From Sphingobium sp. Ant17 (GTDB lineage: Bacteria > Pseudomonadota > Alphaproteobacteria > Sphingomonadales > Sphingomonadaceae): DNA of 64,000 nt. The notes under the pieces were generated by a model, which was not told where the DNA came from, did not search any database, and saw nothing but the letters and a program-made list of their open reading frames with translations. The position numbers and the translations under genes are program-made. This document shows, one piece after another, positions 1-9,540 of this stretch. Positions within the stretch are counted from its first letter, which is position 1. Each line of letters starts with the position of its first letter. The DNA is taken from the NCBI RefSeq assembly GCF_000588875.1, contig NZ_JEMV01000013.1, positions 23,385 to 87,384 on the forward strand, given 5' to 3'.

Positions 1-679
1 CGGTGGGATTGATCGCAAACCGGCGTCCGTCGTAGAAGTCGCGGTTGCTGCTGAACTCCTCGTAAACGGCGTTCAGCCGAGCGGAGGCGGACCCACTGAT
101 CGGCTGATTGATGTCGGTATCGACATACCATGCGCCATATGTGTCCGCCGAGCCGCTGCTGCTGATGAAGGCGTTGGCACCCGGGCGCTTGGTGACGCGG
201 TTGACGATCCCGCCCCCACCGCCGCGCCCGAAGATCATCGCGTTGGGGCCTTTCAGAACCTCGATCCGCTCTGCGTTGTAGAGGCCGCGGTAATATTGCA
301 CGTCGTCACGCAGGCCATCGACGAAGAAATCCGCGGTGCTGTTGTTACCGCGCAGGATGATCTGATCGCGGTGGCCTTCGCCTTGAGAGATCACCGCGCC
401 GGGTACATAGCGAAGCACGTCGGCGATCGAGCGCATCGCCTGATCGTCAATCTGCGCTTCCGTGATAACGGAGACTGATTGGGGGACGTCGTTGAGCTCC
501 GTCGGCGTGCGGGTGGCGGTGCTGGTCGTATCAGCCTGGTAGCCGTCCCGAACGCCGGTCACGATGATCGTCTGCGAGGGACTTCCCTGCGCCAAGGCAA
601 GCTGATCCTGAGCCTGAGCCGCTGCTGGGACGGCAATCACCCCAAAGCTGAACATAGCTGCAAAACCAGATTTTTTCAC
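1..679 (-). CDS. TonB-dependent siderophore receptor, N-terminal part (runs off the window)
   Basis: The reverse strand is open from a GTG at 679 to the window edge (about 226 residues). It starts with a signal peptide (VKKSGFAAMFSFGVIAVPAAAQA), followed by the TonB-dependent receptor plug domain: a TonB-box-like stretch (IIVTGVRDG), TELNDVPQSVSVIT, the LRGNN segment, FVDGLRDDVQYYRG and ERIEVLKGPNAMIFGRG. This is the typical order in ferric-catecholate/siderophore receptors of the outer membrane. The GTG is preferred over the ATG at 655 because it keeps the two lysines of the signal peptide and has a purine-rich AAAGGGG just upstream. The beta-barrel lies outside the window, so the ligand cannot be named. 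Confidence 0.85.
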   Translation of the reverse strand, partial: MKKSGFAAMFSFGVIAVPAAAQAQDQLALAQGSPSQTIIVTGVRDGYQADTTSTATRTPTELNDVPQSVSVITEAQIDDQAMRSIADVLRYVPGAVISQGEGHRDQIILRGNNSTADFFVDGLRDDVQYYRGLYNAERIEVLKGPNAMIFGRGGGGGIVNRVTKRPGANAFISSSGSADTYGAWYVDTDINQPISGSASARLNAVYEEFSSNRDFYDGRRFAINPT

Positions 680-693
680 CACACCGCCCCTTT

Positions 694-719
694 GCGAACT
701 ATTCTCAACTGAGTAGAGA
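694..719 (-). promoter_or_regulatory. possible Fur-like operator upstream of the TonB receptor
   Basis: The segment contains ACTATTCTCAACTGAGTAGAG, which partly resembles the ATTCTCA half-sites of Fur/iron-responsive boxes and sits 15-40 bases upstream of an iron-uptake receptor start. The dyad is imperfect, so this is a weak call resting largely on gene context. Confidence 0.25.
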
Positions 720-889
720 AGTTGGTAATGCATCGCAATAGACAATCCGGGAGGCATTGCGTCGATTTCGAGTAATCTCCCGCGAACGGTCGTTCGCGCG
801 ACAGCCCCGCCGATCGCGGCCGGAGCTGTCGGTTTTCAAAGTCGATGTCAGCTATATGTCAGAGACGATGACAGCCACGACGTTACGGC

Positions 890-1486
890 TCATTCTGCGG
901 CGTTGAGTGCGGGCGTGGTGGGTGCCTCGGTTTTGAGTGCAGCGAGTTCGCGGTAGAGAGTGGATCGGCCAAGCCCAAGCTGCTTCGCCGCCTGCGCCGG
1001 ACGCACGCCGGCCTCGATCAGCTTGAGCGCCGACGCCAGCTTGTCGGCGTCGAGCGTAGGGCGTCCAGGCACTTTTCCCCGCGCGCGCGCCGCGGCGATG
1101 CCGTCGCGGGTGCGCTCGACGATCAGCCGCCGCTCGAAATGCGCGATGGCACCGAACACATGGAACACCAGCTCGCCTGCAGCCGAGGATGTATCGAGCC
1201 GTTCCTCCAGCGAACGGAATGCGAGCCCGCGCGCCTTGAACATGTCGACGGTTTCCAGCAGCTCCTTGAGCGATCGGCCGAGGCGATCGAGCCGGACGAC
1301 GCAGATGATATCGCCGGGTCGGCAGAAGCCAATCAGCTCGTTTAGGCCGGGCCGATCGAAGCTCTTGCCCGAGATCACATCGTCGAACACGCGGATCGCG
1401 CCCGCTTCGTCGCGCAACCGGCGACGCTGCACCTCCAGGTCCTGGTCGCTGGTGGAGACGCGGGCATAGCCCAGCACGTCCGGCAT
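890..1486 (-). CDS. serine recombinase / Tn3-type resolvase
   Basis: A 198-residue small serine recombinase. The N-terminal catalytic domain shows LGYARVSTSDQDLEVQ with the nucleophilic Ser in ARVST, followed by VRLDRLGRSLKELLE and the long helix FHVFGAIAHFERRLIVERTRDG. The C-terminal helix-turn-helix (GVRPAQAAKQLGLGRSTLYRELA) binds DNA. The length is normal for TnpR/invertase proteins. Family members resolve transposition cointegrates or invert DNA. No transposase lies beside it and no matching 38-bp ends were found here, so the parent element is not delimited. Just upstream of its start lies the broken edge of an amino-acid permease, consistent with an insertion or deletion event. Confidence 0.88.
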   Translation of the reverse strand: MPDVLGYARVSTSDQDLEVQRRRLRDEAGAIRVFDDVISGKSFDRPGLNELIGFCRPGDIICVVRLDRLGRSLKELLETVDMFKARGLAFRSLEERLDTSSAAGELVFHVFGAIAHFERRLIVERTRDGIAAARARGKVPGRPTLDADKLASALKLIEAGVRPAQAAKQLGLGRSTLYRELAALKTEAPTTPALNAAE

Positions 1487-1544
1487 CGTGGTGTAACCCC
1501 TGTCCCTAATCCGCTCCCGACGAAGACGGTGTCAGGCGAGCTGA

Positions 1545-2459
1545 ACGGTAGCTTCGGGACGGTCAACTCTTCTGAATGCCATGGGCGTGCGCGCCGGTAT
1601 GACGGTCCTGTACCTGATCAGCATCCTGAAACTCGCCCCATTGCTGCTACTGATCGTCATCGGCTTCCCCGCCATCGAGTGGGCACGTGTCGTCGACAGC
1701 GGTCTGATCGCGCCCACGCAGCTTGGCCAGTCGATGCTCGTCCTGATGTACGCCTTTATCGGCTTTGAGTTCAGCCTCATCGCCGCGGGTGAAACACGGA
1801 ATGCAAAGGCAACCGTTCCCCGCGCCTTGATCGGTACGGTGATCGCCATCGCCCTTTGCTATGCTCTGATCCAGCTCGTAGCCGTCTCGGTAGGCCCCGA
1901 CCTCGGGAACAGCGCCTCACCACTCGTCGAGCTGGCGAGGCGATTGACAGGAGCGACCGGGGCAATAGCCCTTTCGCTGGGCGCTATATTCTCGATTGGC
2001 GGAGGCAGTCTGACGTCTTTGCTCACCGCGCCACGCCTCACCTTCGCACTGGCCCGCGATGGAACGCTCCCCATGTGGTTCGGTATTGTGAACGAGAGAA
2101 CCCGCACGCCGGCGAACTCGATCCTGTTCTGCGGAGCGCTCAGTCTGGCGCTTGCCGTCGGGCAGCAGTTCGTGTGGCTCGTGCTCTTGAGCACCTCGGT
2201 CCGCTTGATGACCTACGCCTTGTGCATTGCAGCCTTGCCGAAGATCGAGAAGAGCTTGCCGAAAGATCCAGGGCAATTCGCGCTGCCCGGGGGGCTTGTC
2301 ATTCCTGCATGTGGCCTCCTTCTCACGATCTGGCTTTTGAGCCATTCAAGCATGGAATCCTTTGCCATCATGGGCATTGTCGTCGCCCTTGGCAGCATCA
2401 TCTATTGGGCCTGCATCAGCCGGTCAGGCGATGCCTTCCCTATAGACAGGCAATCCTGA
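1545..2459 (+). pseudogene. APC-family amino-acid permease, N-terminally truncated
   Basis: The frame encodes the last seven or so membrane segments of an amino acid/polyamine permease of the APC superfamily, for example the TM around FIGFEFSLIAAGETRNAKATVPRAL, GAIFSIGGG, LTAPRLTFALARDG and the terminal hydrophobic pairs. The first ATG is at 1581, but upstream codons back to a stop at 1542 still read like the family (STLLNAMGVRAG), so homology begins before the ATG and the 5' third of the gene is missing. Full-length members have about 430-470 residues; only about 305 remain. The break lies within 60 bases of the resolvase start, so loss by a mobile-element event is likely. Transport function is unlikely. 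Confidence 0.75.
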
Positions 2460-2482
2460 CCAGACCTGTGACGCGAGCGATA

Positions 2483-2920
2483 TCAGTGCCGGGCGAAAGT
2501 ACGCTGACCGGCGCTGCCGAACGACACTACTGTATAGGGTTGGTGGGCAGCGCCTGCCACTTCCATGCCCTCCGAACCGATCGGCATCCCTGCAACCGCA
2601 ATGCCTTTGACACCCGCAGGACGGGTCGCCAGCAAGCGCTTGACGTCGGATATCGGGACATGGCCCTCGATCATATAGCCATCGACGATCGCGCTGTGGC
2701 AGGACGCCAGCGTCCGGGGCATGCCGGCCCTGCGCTGAAGCTCGTTGCGCGACGCATCGTCACGCATGACGACCTTGCGTCCCAGCTTCTCGCGCACGGC
2801 CTGCGCCCACTTCTCGCAGCATCCACATCCCGGATCCCGGTGGACGACGACATCACTGGCCGCAAGCGCTACGCCGGGCATGGCGAGGAACAGCAAGGCG
2901 GCGGATAGGCGGGTCTTCAT
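2483..2920 (-). CDS. DUF411 family periplasmic metal-binding protein
   Basis: A 145-residue protein with a clear signal peptide (MKTRLSAALLFLAMPGVALA) and the DUF411 hallmark VVVHRDPGCGCCEKWAQAVRE, a CxCC cysteine cluster, followed by MPRTLASCHSAIVDGYMIEGHVP, which adds a further Cys and His. DUF411 proteins are regularly found in copper and silver resistance loci and are thought to bind metal in the periplasm. The start at 2920 is chosen over upstream in-frame codons because of the signal peptide and the GGGAG nine bases upstream. It is the most downstream gene of the copA-copB-MFS series on this strand. The biochemical role is unproven. Confidence 0.85.
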   Translation of the reverse strand: MKTRLSAALLFLAMPGVALAASDVVVHRDPGCGCCEKWAQAVREKLGRKVVMRDDASRNELQRRAGMPRTLASCHSAIVDGYMIEGHVPISDVKRLLATRPAGVKGIAVAGMPIGSEGMEVAGAAHQPYTVVSFGSAGQRTFARH

Positions 2921-2996
2921 GAAATGACTCCCGGAAGAACGATGAGCATGGGACAGTGGCCCCTCCTTTACTCTACGCATCAATGCGCCCCTCCCC

Positions 2997-4241
2997 TCAT
3001 CGCGCAGATGATTTTCCGATGGCGGGCGGCCTCCAGGCTAGCGGCAGGGACACAAGCAGCGCTAGCGATAGACCACCAATCCCCCACAAGACTAAGTGCT
3101 GTGCCCCCGGAGCGACCACAGCGATCGCCAGCGGCGCGAGCGCCTGCCCGATGCTGGCGGCGGAATGCTGGAGACCGAGCTTCAGACCCGAAGGGGCTGC
3201 CGCACCGCTGATCCAGAAGCTGGTGACCAATCGAAGGGTTGCCGAGCTCCAGCCGGCAGCAACGATGATCCCACTGAGCTCGGCCATGCTCGCGGCGACA
3301 GGGAACAGGAAGAGCGCCACGGCCAGCAGGCCGAGCGTCAGCCCCGCAAGCCGCCTCGGCATGGTCACCAGCCAATCGAGCCTCGCATGGAAGATCTGTG
3401 CCGCCAGCATGCCCAATCCGCAAAGACTGAGCATCCAGGCGATCTCTTCGCGGCTCAGCGAAACGGCGCTCCGCGTCACCAGGAGATTGACATGCATCGC
3501 CGCCAGCCCGCCGCCCGCGACGATCGTGACGAAAAGCAGGATCAACGTCGCGCCGAGCGTCGGCGCGGGCAGGTCTCCGCCATCGTTGCAGGGTGCACAC
3601 CAGCGCGGCAGACGCACGGCGCAAAGCGCCGCCCCGACGGCACCGATGCCGAGAGCGAGGATCATGAGGGGAGCGCGGGGCAGGATCGCGGCCGAGACCT
3701 CCGCCACCAGCGGACCGGCGAGATCGCCCAGAAACACGAAGGCGGTCAGCCAGGTGAAGCGCCGCGCCTGGTCCGCGCGCCCCCTTGCGGCAAAGCTCGC
3801 GCAGAGCAATCCCAGCGGTATGATGGCGGCGGCCGCCATCCCCGCCACCAGGCGCAATGCATAAAGCTCAGGCAGCCCGATGAGGCCGATCGGCGCGGTC
3901 ACCAGCGCGAGGATGACCAGCGCTGCGCGCAACATCGCCCGATAGTCGACCCGGTCCGCGATCCAGCCCCAGAGCGGCGCCGCCAGCAAGGCAGCGAGGG
4001 GGTGGACCGCGGTCAGGCTCGCGACATGAAAATCATGAGCGCTTGACGATAGCGCGCCACGAGCCGGGTCGACCAGTGTCGGAAGGAAGGCGAGAATGGC
4101 CGTCTGTCCCGCCGACGCCGCAGCCGCCGCGAGCAGCAAGACGAAAAAAGAGGCCGGCCAGCGACCGTTGGCTTGCGATCCAGCCTTGTCACGCGGCGCG
4201 TTCGCGGTCGATCCCTCAAGTCGCCATCCGCGGATCACCAC
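2997..4241 (-). CDS. MFS transporter of the copper cluster
   Basis: A 414-residue major facilitator with about 12 hydrophobic segments and the loop 2-3 signature PLWGWIADRVDYRAMLR (MFS motif A). It starts at GTG 4241 inside the last codons of copB (GTGGTGATC overlapping the copB TGA), so translation is probably coupled to copB. The position after copA-copB and before a DUF411 gene suggests a role in export or uptake of copper, a copper complex, or a compound linked to copper stress, but the sequence does not identify the substrate. No premature stop or frameshift is seen. Confidence 0.8.
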   Translation of the reverse strand: MVIRGWRLEGSTANAPRDKAGSQANGRWPASFFVLLLAAAAASAGQTAILAFLPTLVDPARGALSSSAHDFHVASLTAVHPLAALLAAPLWGWIADRVDYRAMLRAALVILALVTAPIGLIGLPELYALRLVAGMAAAAIIPLGLLCASFAARGRADQARRFTWLTAFVFLGDLAGPLVAEVSAAILPRAPLMILALGIGAVGAALCAVRLPRWCAPCNDGGDLPAPTLGATLILLFVTIVAGGGLAAMHVNLLVTRSAVSLSREEIAWMLSLCGLGMLAAQIFHARLDWLVTMPRRLAGLTLGLLAVALFLFPVAASMAELSGIIVAAGWSSATLRLVTSFWISGAAAPSGLKLGLQHSAASIGQALAPLAIAVVAPGAQHLVLWGIGGLSLALLVSLPLAWRPPAIGKSSAR

Positions 4242-5220
4242 CAGGCGCGCAAGCCGATCACCACCCTGTGTTCGGAAGGCCCTTCCCCGCGCAGGCGACG
4301 GAAATCGGCCGTGCCGTCAAATGCGCGCTCCCAGACAAAGCCGATATAGGGCGCGAACTTGCGCGACACTTCGTAGCGCAACCGCCCGCTCAGCTCGACA
4401 TTGCTGAAACCGCTGCCGAGCTGCCGATCGCTCGACCGCTTCGAATAGATATTGGCCTCTACCTGCGGCGTGAGGATCAACCGATTGGTGAACAGGACCT
4501 CATAGGACGCCTTGGCGCGCGCCGCGAGACGCCCATCGGTTCCTACATAGCCGGTGAGCTGGACGTCGAACCAATAAGGCGCCAGTCCCTCGACGCCGGC
4601 GGCCAGCCAGGTGGTCGCACCCTTGCCGAGATCCTGCCTGACCCCGAGCAGCGTGCCCCAGAACGGGTTCTTGCTGTGCCACCACAGCGCCTCGACGCTG
4701 CTCTCCGGATCGAGACGTTGGTCGCGGGAGTTCTTGAGCCCCTGGCTGCGCAGCCAGAGCTTGTCATTGTCCTGACCCTTGGTCACGAGCACGGTCCAGC
4801 CCACGCCCTGACCCTCGTTGCCGCTGGTGAATTCGAGCTCATCCACAAGTATCTTGGGGATCGACAGCTTGTCGGCCATCTCATAGCCCGGCAGCGTCGA
4901 GTTGCGATAGCCGTCGGCATAATCGTCCGAGTTGCGCGCGTCCGGCGGGGCCTTGCCACCCTGCATCGAGCCCATGTCCATCGTGGCGCCGTTACCGGAC
5001 GCCGTCGTGTCGGTCATATCCATGCCCGGCATGTCCATGCCCGCATGGTCCTGAGAGCCTTGCGCGGAAGGAGTCTGCGGAGCGGGAGTGGCCGTTTGGG
5101 CAGGGGTGGTGGCGGGCGACGGGGGCGAGGCATCCTGCGCGAGAGCGGGAGCCGTGATCGCCGGCGCAGGAAGAGGGCAGCGCCAAGAGCGATGCCGCGC
5201 GAGGGGAAAATCCGGATCAT
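4235..5220 (-). pseudogene. copB: copper resistance protein B (CopB), frameshifted in the signal peptide
   Basis: The C-terminal 267 codons are a typical CopB/PcoB outer-membrane copper-binding beta-barrel: a Met-rich head (MDMPGMDMTD), then LWWHSKNPFWGTLLGVRQDLGKG, YWFDVQLTGYVG, the VEANIYSKRSSDRQLGSG stretch and a C-terminus ending in RAWW. The natural start is the ATG at 5218-5220, which overlaps the copA stop (ATGA) and begins a signal peptide MIRIFPSRGIALGAALF. Near base 5167 the frame is lost; adding one base restores a continuous signal peptide and a Pro/Ala-rich linker into the barrel. As given, only an internal ATG at 5038 without export signal would be used. This may be a one-base sequencing loss rather than a true mutation. 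Confidence 0.85.
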
Positions 5221-6923
5221 GCGACCACCACCTCCCGGAACATGCCGGCCGCCATGTGATAGAGCAGATGACAGTGAAAGGCCCATCGACCCAAGGCGTC
5301 GGCGGTGACGCGGAAGCTCACCCGTTGGGCGGGCTGGACCACGACCGTATGCTTGCGGACCTGGAAGGCGCCGTCCGGGCCTTCGACATCGCTCCACATG
5401 CCGTGCAGATGCATCGGATGCGCCATCATCGTGTCGTTGACGAAGGTGACGCGCAGCCGCTCGTTCGGCCTGAAATGGAGCGGCCTGGAATCGTTGAGCT
5501 TGATGCCGTCGAGCGACCAGATGAACCGTTCCATATTGCCCGTGAGATGCAGCTCGATGTCGCGCTCGGGCTCGCGCGGGTCGGGATCGCCGCCCGGCGT
5601 GCGCAGGTCGGCCAGCGTCAGCACGCGCCAGTCGCGCCCGCGCAGGCCTGCGCCCGGATCGTCGAGATTGGTGCGCGGATAGTCGACGCGCATGTCGGTA
5701 TTGGAGCCATATTCGGTGCGGGCGTGCCGTGCCCTGGCCGGCATCTCGGTCATGCCGTGCCCGGCATGCGCGTCGCCTCCCATTGCGCCCATCGTCGCCA
5801 TCGCGCCCATCATGTCGACCGGCTCGAGCCAGGTCCGGGCATCGAGCGGCGGCACGGCTGCCGCCATGCCCGGGGCCGGTGCGATCGTGCCACGCGCATA
5901 GCCGCTCCGATCGATCGCCTGCGCGAAGATGGTGCGGGCGCCGCCCTCGGGCATGGTGAACTCGACGTCGTAGGTCTCGCCCGGGCCGATCCGGAATTCC
6001 TCGACCGTGACCGGCTCGACCGGCTGCCCGTCGGTCGATACGACCGTCAGCTCGACCCCGGGGATCCGCACGTCGAAGAACGTCGCCGTCCCCGCGCCGA
6101 CGAAGCGCAGGCGCACGCGCTCGCCGGGCGCGGCGATACCGGTCCAGTTGCCGGCGGGCGGCGCGCCGTTCATCAGATAGGTGTAGGTCGCGGCAGAGAC
6201 ATCGCTGTAGTCGGTCGGGTTCATCCGCGAGCTGTTCCACATCCGCCGGCGCTCGAGCGCCTTGCCCAAGCCCATGGCGCCGACATCCTTGAGGAAATCG
6301 CCGGCGGTCGGCTGCGCAAAATTATAGTAGCTGCTCTGCTTCTTGAGATTGAGGAAGATCTGCAGCGGCGGCTCGTCCGACCAGTCGCTGAGCACGATGC
6401 AATAGTCGCGATCGGGCGCCCGCGCCGTCGGCGCCTGTTTCGGCTCGACGATGATCGCTCCATAGAGTCCCGTCTGCTCGGCGAGCGTGTGAGCGTGATA
6501 CCAGTAGGTTCCGCTCTGGCGGACCTCGAAGCGATAGGTGAAGGTCTCACCCGGCGCGATGCCGGCAAAGCTGATGCCGGGCACGCCGTCCATCTCCGCC
6601 GGCACGATGATGCCGTGCCAATGGATGCTCGACATCTCCTTGAGGCCGTTGCGCACGCGCAGCGTGACCGTGTCGCCTTCGCGCAGGCGCAGGACCGGCG
6701 CGGGCACGCTGCCGTTCACGGCGGTCGCGATACGGCGCTTGCCGGTGAAGTTGACCGGCAGCTCGGCGATCTCGAGGTCGAACTCGGTCCCGCTCAGCTC
6801 AGCGGGCGAGACTGGGGCGGATCGCGCGAGAAGCGCCGGGGCGAAACCGGCGACCGCGCCGCCGATCGCCAGCCCCTGGACGAATTGGCGCCGCGCAATC
6901 GGGCGGGCGTTCAGGTCGAACAT
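5217..6923 (-). CDS. copA: copper resistance multicopper oxidase CopA
   Basis: A 568-residue periplasmic multicopper oxidase of the CopA/PcoA type that oxidises Cu(I) to Cu(II) and sequesters copper. It starts at the ATG 6923, giving a Tat signal (RRQFVQGLAIGGAVAGFAPALLA); the open frame continues upstream but without signal-peptide logic. Copper ligands are visible: SSIHWHGIIVP, YWYHAHT, HPMHLHGMW and the T1 segment FHCHLLYHMAAGMF. A Met-rich insert (MMGAMATMGAMGGD with GHGMTEMP) is characteristic of CopA. It overlaps copB by four bases and heads a copA-copB-MFS-DUF411 series. A repeated promoter-like motif lies 280 bases upstream. Confidence 0.95.
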   Translation of the reverse strand: MFDLNARPIARRQFVQGLAIGGAVAGFAPALLARSAPVSPAELSGTEFDLEIAELPVNFTGKRRIATAVNGSVPAPVLRLREGDTVTLRVRNGLKEMSSIHWHGIIVPAEMDGVPGISFAGIAPGETFTYRFEVRQSGTYWYHAHTLAEQTGLYGAIIVEPKQAPTARAPDRDYCIVLSDWSDEPPLQIFLNLKKQSSYYNFAQPTAGDFLKDVGAMGLGKALERRRMWNSSRMNPTDYSDVSAATYTYLMNGAPPAGNWTGIAAPGERVRLRFVGAGTATFFDVRIPGVELTVVSTDGQPVEPVTVEEFRIGPGETYDVEFTMPEGGARTIFAQAIDRSGYARGTIAPAPGMAAAVPPLDARTWLEPVDMMGAMATMGAMGGDAHAGHGMTEMPARARHARTEYGSNTDMRVDYPRTNLDDPGAGLRGRDWRVLTLADLRTPGGDPDPREPERDIELHLTGNMERFIWSLDGIKLNDSRPLHFRPNERLRVTFVNDTMMAHPMHLHGMWSDVEGPDGAFQVRKHTVVVQPAQRVSFRVTADALGRWAFHCHLLYHMAAGMFREVVVA

Positions 6924-7203
6924 GGATCGTGCATCTTTCTGGAACAGGGTTTGCCTGCGGCGCCAGGCGCGCCGGCTTGTGCCATCTCGCCGACCGTCAG
7001 GGTGCGCTGGCGAGGGGGCGTGATCTTCACCCGCGAACTGGGGCAAGACCGTAGCGGCACCGGCTTCACGGCGCGCGATCAGAACCTTGTTCCAGTGAGG
7101 ATTGTCGTGTTTGCATGGGCGATCTCCAAGAGCCTGCGCCGCGGTCACCGGCTTGCGAACCGGGTGGCGCTGGCCCCTCCATGCGATGTCATCACGTCGA
7201 GCA

Positions 7204-7221
7204 GTATACGTATGTTACGAA
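7204..7221 (-). promoter_or_regulatory. copper-locus repeat motif, copy A (candidate operator/-10)
   Basis: GTATACGTATGTTACGAA on the plus strand; two other copies with 15 of 18 invariant bases lie at 14920 and 15549, each upstream of a minus-strand gene for a Met/His-rich exported protein. Read on the gene strand it contains a TATACT-like -10 box next to an imperfect palindrome of the form CGTAA-N-TTACG. This copy is 280 bases before copA. Confidence 0.5.
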
Positions 7222-7343
7222 GCGGGCGCTTGGCTGACGCCCCGCCGCGCAGTTGGCGGTCGGCTCTGCGGCCTCGCCGTCCTGATTCTCCTTTCGAACC
7301 CCACGCCCATCGCGCGACCAGCTCGATGAGCGTGGATGCCTGG

Positions 7344-7973
7344 TCAACCGCCTGGTATTTGGTCGGCTCGAGTCAGTCCCAGGCCGTCGAGGTTCAGGGC
7401 GACAAAATCCCAGTCGATCGCATTGCGCAGAATCTTGTCGGCATAGTCGGGTCGCGCGTTGCGATAGTCGACATAATAAGCGTGCTCCCAGACATCGAAG
7501 ATGAAGAGGGGCGCCGCACCATGCGCGACAGGGGTGTCGGCATCGTGATAGGAGGTTACCTCGAGCTTGCCGTCCTTGAGGTTGAGCGCGGCCCATCCGC
7601 TGCCGAAATGACCGACGGCCTCAGCCTTGAGCGTGTCGATCAGCCCGTCCACCGATCCGAAGGCCTCGGTGATGAGATCGAGCAGCGGGCCGGTCGGCTG
7701 CTTCTTTTGCGGGCTGAGACCGCGCCAGTAGAAACTGTGGTTCCAGATCTGGCCGACCTGATTGAACAGCCCCCTGGGGCCATTGGTAGCAGCAAGCTCG
7801 ATCAATTCCACGAGCGACTTGCCCTGCAGCGCGGGATCGGCCGCGACCAGTTCGTTCGCCTTGACGACATAGGCGTTGTGATGCTTGCCGTGATGATAGT
7901 CGAACGTCTCAGGTGAGATCAGGTCACCAAATGCATCCTTAGGATATGGCAGGGGCGGGAGGGTGAAGCTCAT
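7344..7973 (-). CDS. sodB: superoxide dismutase, Fe/Mn family
   Basis: A 209-residue Fe/Mn superoxide dismutase converting superoxide to peroxide and oxygen in the cytoplasm. It starts at ATG 7973 (MSFTLPPLPYPKDAFG) although the frame is open further upstream. All metal ligands are visible: His in FDYHHGKHHNAYV, His in QIWNHSFYW, and Asp/His in the DVWEHAYYVDYRN signature. GLFNQ-type residues favour the iron-dependent class. It lies between the copper operon and an efflux locus, fitting a block for redox-active metal stress. Confidence 0.95.
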   Translation of the reverse strand: MSFTLPPLPYPKDAFGDLISPETFDYHHGKHHNAYVVKANELVAADPALQGKSLVELIELAATNGPRGLFNQVGQIWNHSFYWRGLSPQKKQPTGPLLDLITEAFGSVDGLIDTLKAEAVGHFGSGWAALNLKDGKLEVTSYHDADTPVAHGAAPLFIFDVWEHAYYVDYRNARPDYADKILRNAIDWDFVALNLDGLGLTRADQIPGG

Positions 7974-8016
7974 TCCTGGTCTCCTTGGTGTCTTCAGATG
8001 GCGCTCGAAAAGCGGG

Positions 8017-9540
8017 TCAGTGCCGTAGCGCCTTCGTGGCATCCCTGAACGGAAGGGAGTCCTGCTCTGTCGCGGCAGATGCGTCCCCAGACCCGGCCGG
8101 CTCTTGCACAGGGCCCTGTGCGCTTTGGATGCCCTGCCATCCCCCGCCCAGCGCCTTGAAGAGATCGACCCGGGCCGAGGAAAGCCGCTGGATGGAGCCG
8201 GCATAGCTGCTGCGGGCGTTGAGCATCTCGCTTTGCGCCACCAGCACGTCGAGATAGGCGACAGAGCCAGCGCGATAGCGCAGGTCGGCAAATTCATACG
8301 CCTTCTCCGCCCGGGCCTGCGCTTCGCCCAGCGCATCGAGCCTGCGCTGTTCGGTGGTGACCACCGTCAGCGCCTGCTCGACCTCCTTGAGCGCAGTGAT
8401 AAGCCGCCCATCAAAGGCCGCGAGCGAGGCCTCGCCCTGCGCCTGCGCCTGCCGGATACGCGTGCGGGCGACCGCGATATTGGGGAAGCTCCAGGAGATG
8501 AGCGGTCCCAGCGAGAAGGAGAAGCTGTTGGCACCGCGCACCTGGTCGTTGCGAAAGAAATTGCCCGAGCCGCCCAGGCTGATGCGCGGATAAAGATCGG
8601 CGGTCGCCACACCGATGCGCGCCGTATCGGCCGCAAGCTGACGCTCGGCTTGCCGCAGGTCAGGTCGGCGGCGCAGCAGGGCGGCGCCATCGCCGACGGG
8701 GATCGACGCCTTCGGTTCGGGTGGGGTCGTACAGCGCCGGGCAGATTCCGGCACCTGATCGGGCGTGGTGCCAAGCAGCGCCGCCAGTTCGAAGAGCGCC
8801 ACCTGCTGCTGGCCTTCGAGCGCCGGGATCGCCGCACGCGCCGTCGCGGTCGCGGCGCCCGCGCGTTCGACGTCGAGCTTGCCGACCGAGCCCGCCTTCT
8901 CCTGTTCCGAGACAAGCCGGAAGCTGTCGCCACTCGCCTTGTAGGACTGGCGCGCGACATCGAGCGCATAGGCGGCCGCGCAGGCGTTGAGATAGGCACG
9001 CGTCGTCTCGGCCGCGACCGTCACCCGCACCGTGTCGCGCGCCGCCTCGATCGCGCCGGCATCGGCGCGGGCGGCCTGGATGGCGCGGGACACGCGGCCG
9101 AACAGGTCGGCTTCCCACGATAGCGACATGCCCGCGAACTGCGACCATTGCGCATCGCCAAGGTTGCCTGGAAAGCCGCTTTGCCCGGCTCCCTGGATGC
9201 CGTCGCCATAGGGAGCGCCGCCGTTGAGGGTGGTGGAGGGCAGCCGCCCCGCCCGCGCCTCGCTCAGCACCGCGCGCGCCTTGGCGAGATTGGCGGACGC
9301 GACACGCAGGTCGGTGTTGGCAACAAACGCTTGTGTGACCAATGCGTCGAGTGCCGGATCCTCATAGAGCTTCCACCAGTCGTCGGGCAGCGCGGCGGCC
9401 GCATCGATCCGGGGCGCGGTGGTGACGAAGGCTCCCGCAGCGGCCGAAGGCGGCGCGGGCGGCCGGTAATCCGGTCCCACCGCGCAGGCAGAGAGCGCCA
9501 GCCCGGCCAGCGGCGCGAGGACATGAGGGAATTTACGCAT
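8017..9540 (-). CDS. NodT-family outer-membrane efflux lipoprotein
   Basis: A 507-residue TolC-like outer-membrane factor of an RND efflux system. The signal peptide ends in a lipobox (LALSAC, lipid-modified Cys at residue 19) followed by AVGPDYRPP, the standard NodT/OprM opening. The two helical repeats of the OEP domain are present (LYEDPALDALVTQA...DLRVASANLAKARA and GRRPDL-like LLRRRPDLRQAERQLAADTARIGVA). The start overlaps the end of the upstream RND pump gene by eight bases, showing they formed one operon. The pump itself survives only as a C-terminal tail, so this protein has lost its direct partner here. Confidence 0.92.
   Translation of the reverse strand: MRKFPHVLAPLAGLALSACAVGPDYRPPAPPSAAAGAFVTTAPRIDAAAALPDDWWKLYEDPALDALVTQAFVANTDLRVASANLAKARAVLSEARAGRLPSTTLNGGAPYGDGIQGAGQSGFPGNLGDAQWSQFAGMSLSWEADLFGRVSRAIQAARADAGAIEAARDTVRVTVAAETTRAYLNACAAAYALDVARQSYKASGDSFRLVSEQEKAGSVGKLDVERAGAATATARAAIPALEGQQQVALFELAALLGTTPDQVPESARRCTTPPEPKASIPVGDGAALLRRRPDLRQAERQLAADTARIGVATADLYPRISLGGSGNFFRNDQVRGANSFSFSLGPLISWSFPNIAVARTRIRQAQAQGEASLAAFDGRLITALKEVEQALTVVTTEQRRLDALGEAQARAEKAYEFADLRYRAGSVAYLDVLVAQSEMLNARSSYAGSIQRLSSARVDLFKALGGGWQGIQSAQGPVQEPAGSGDASAATEQDSLPFRDATKALRH

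Noticed and set aside
5088..7916. Open frame of 942 codons on the plus strand opposite copA and sodB
   Set aside because: Antisense to two genes with full catalytic motifs; no recognisable protein features.
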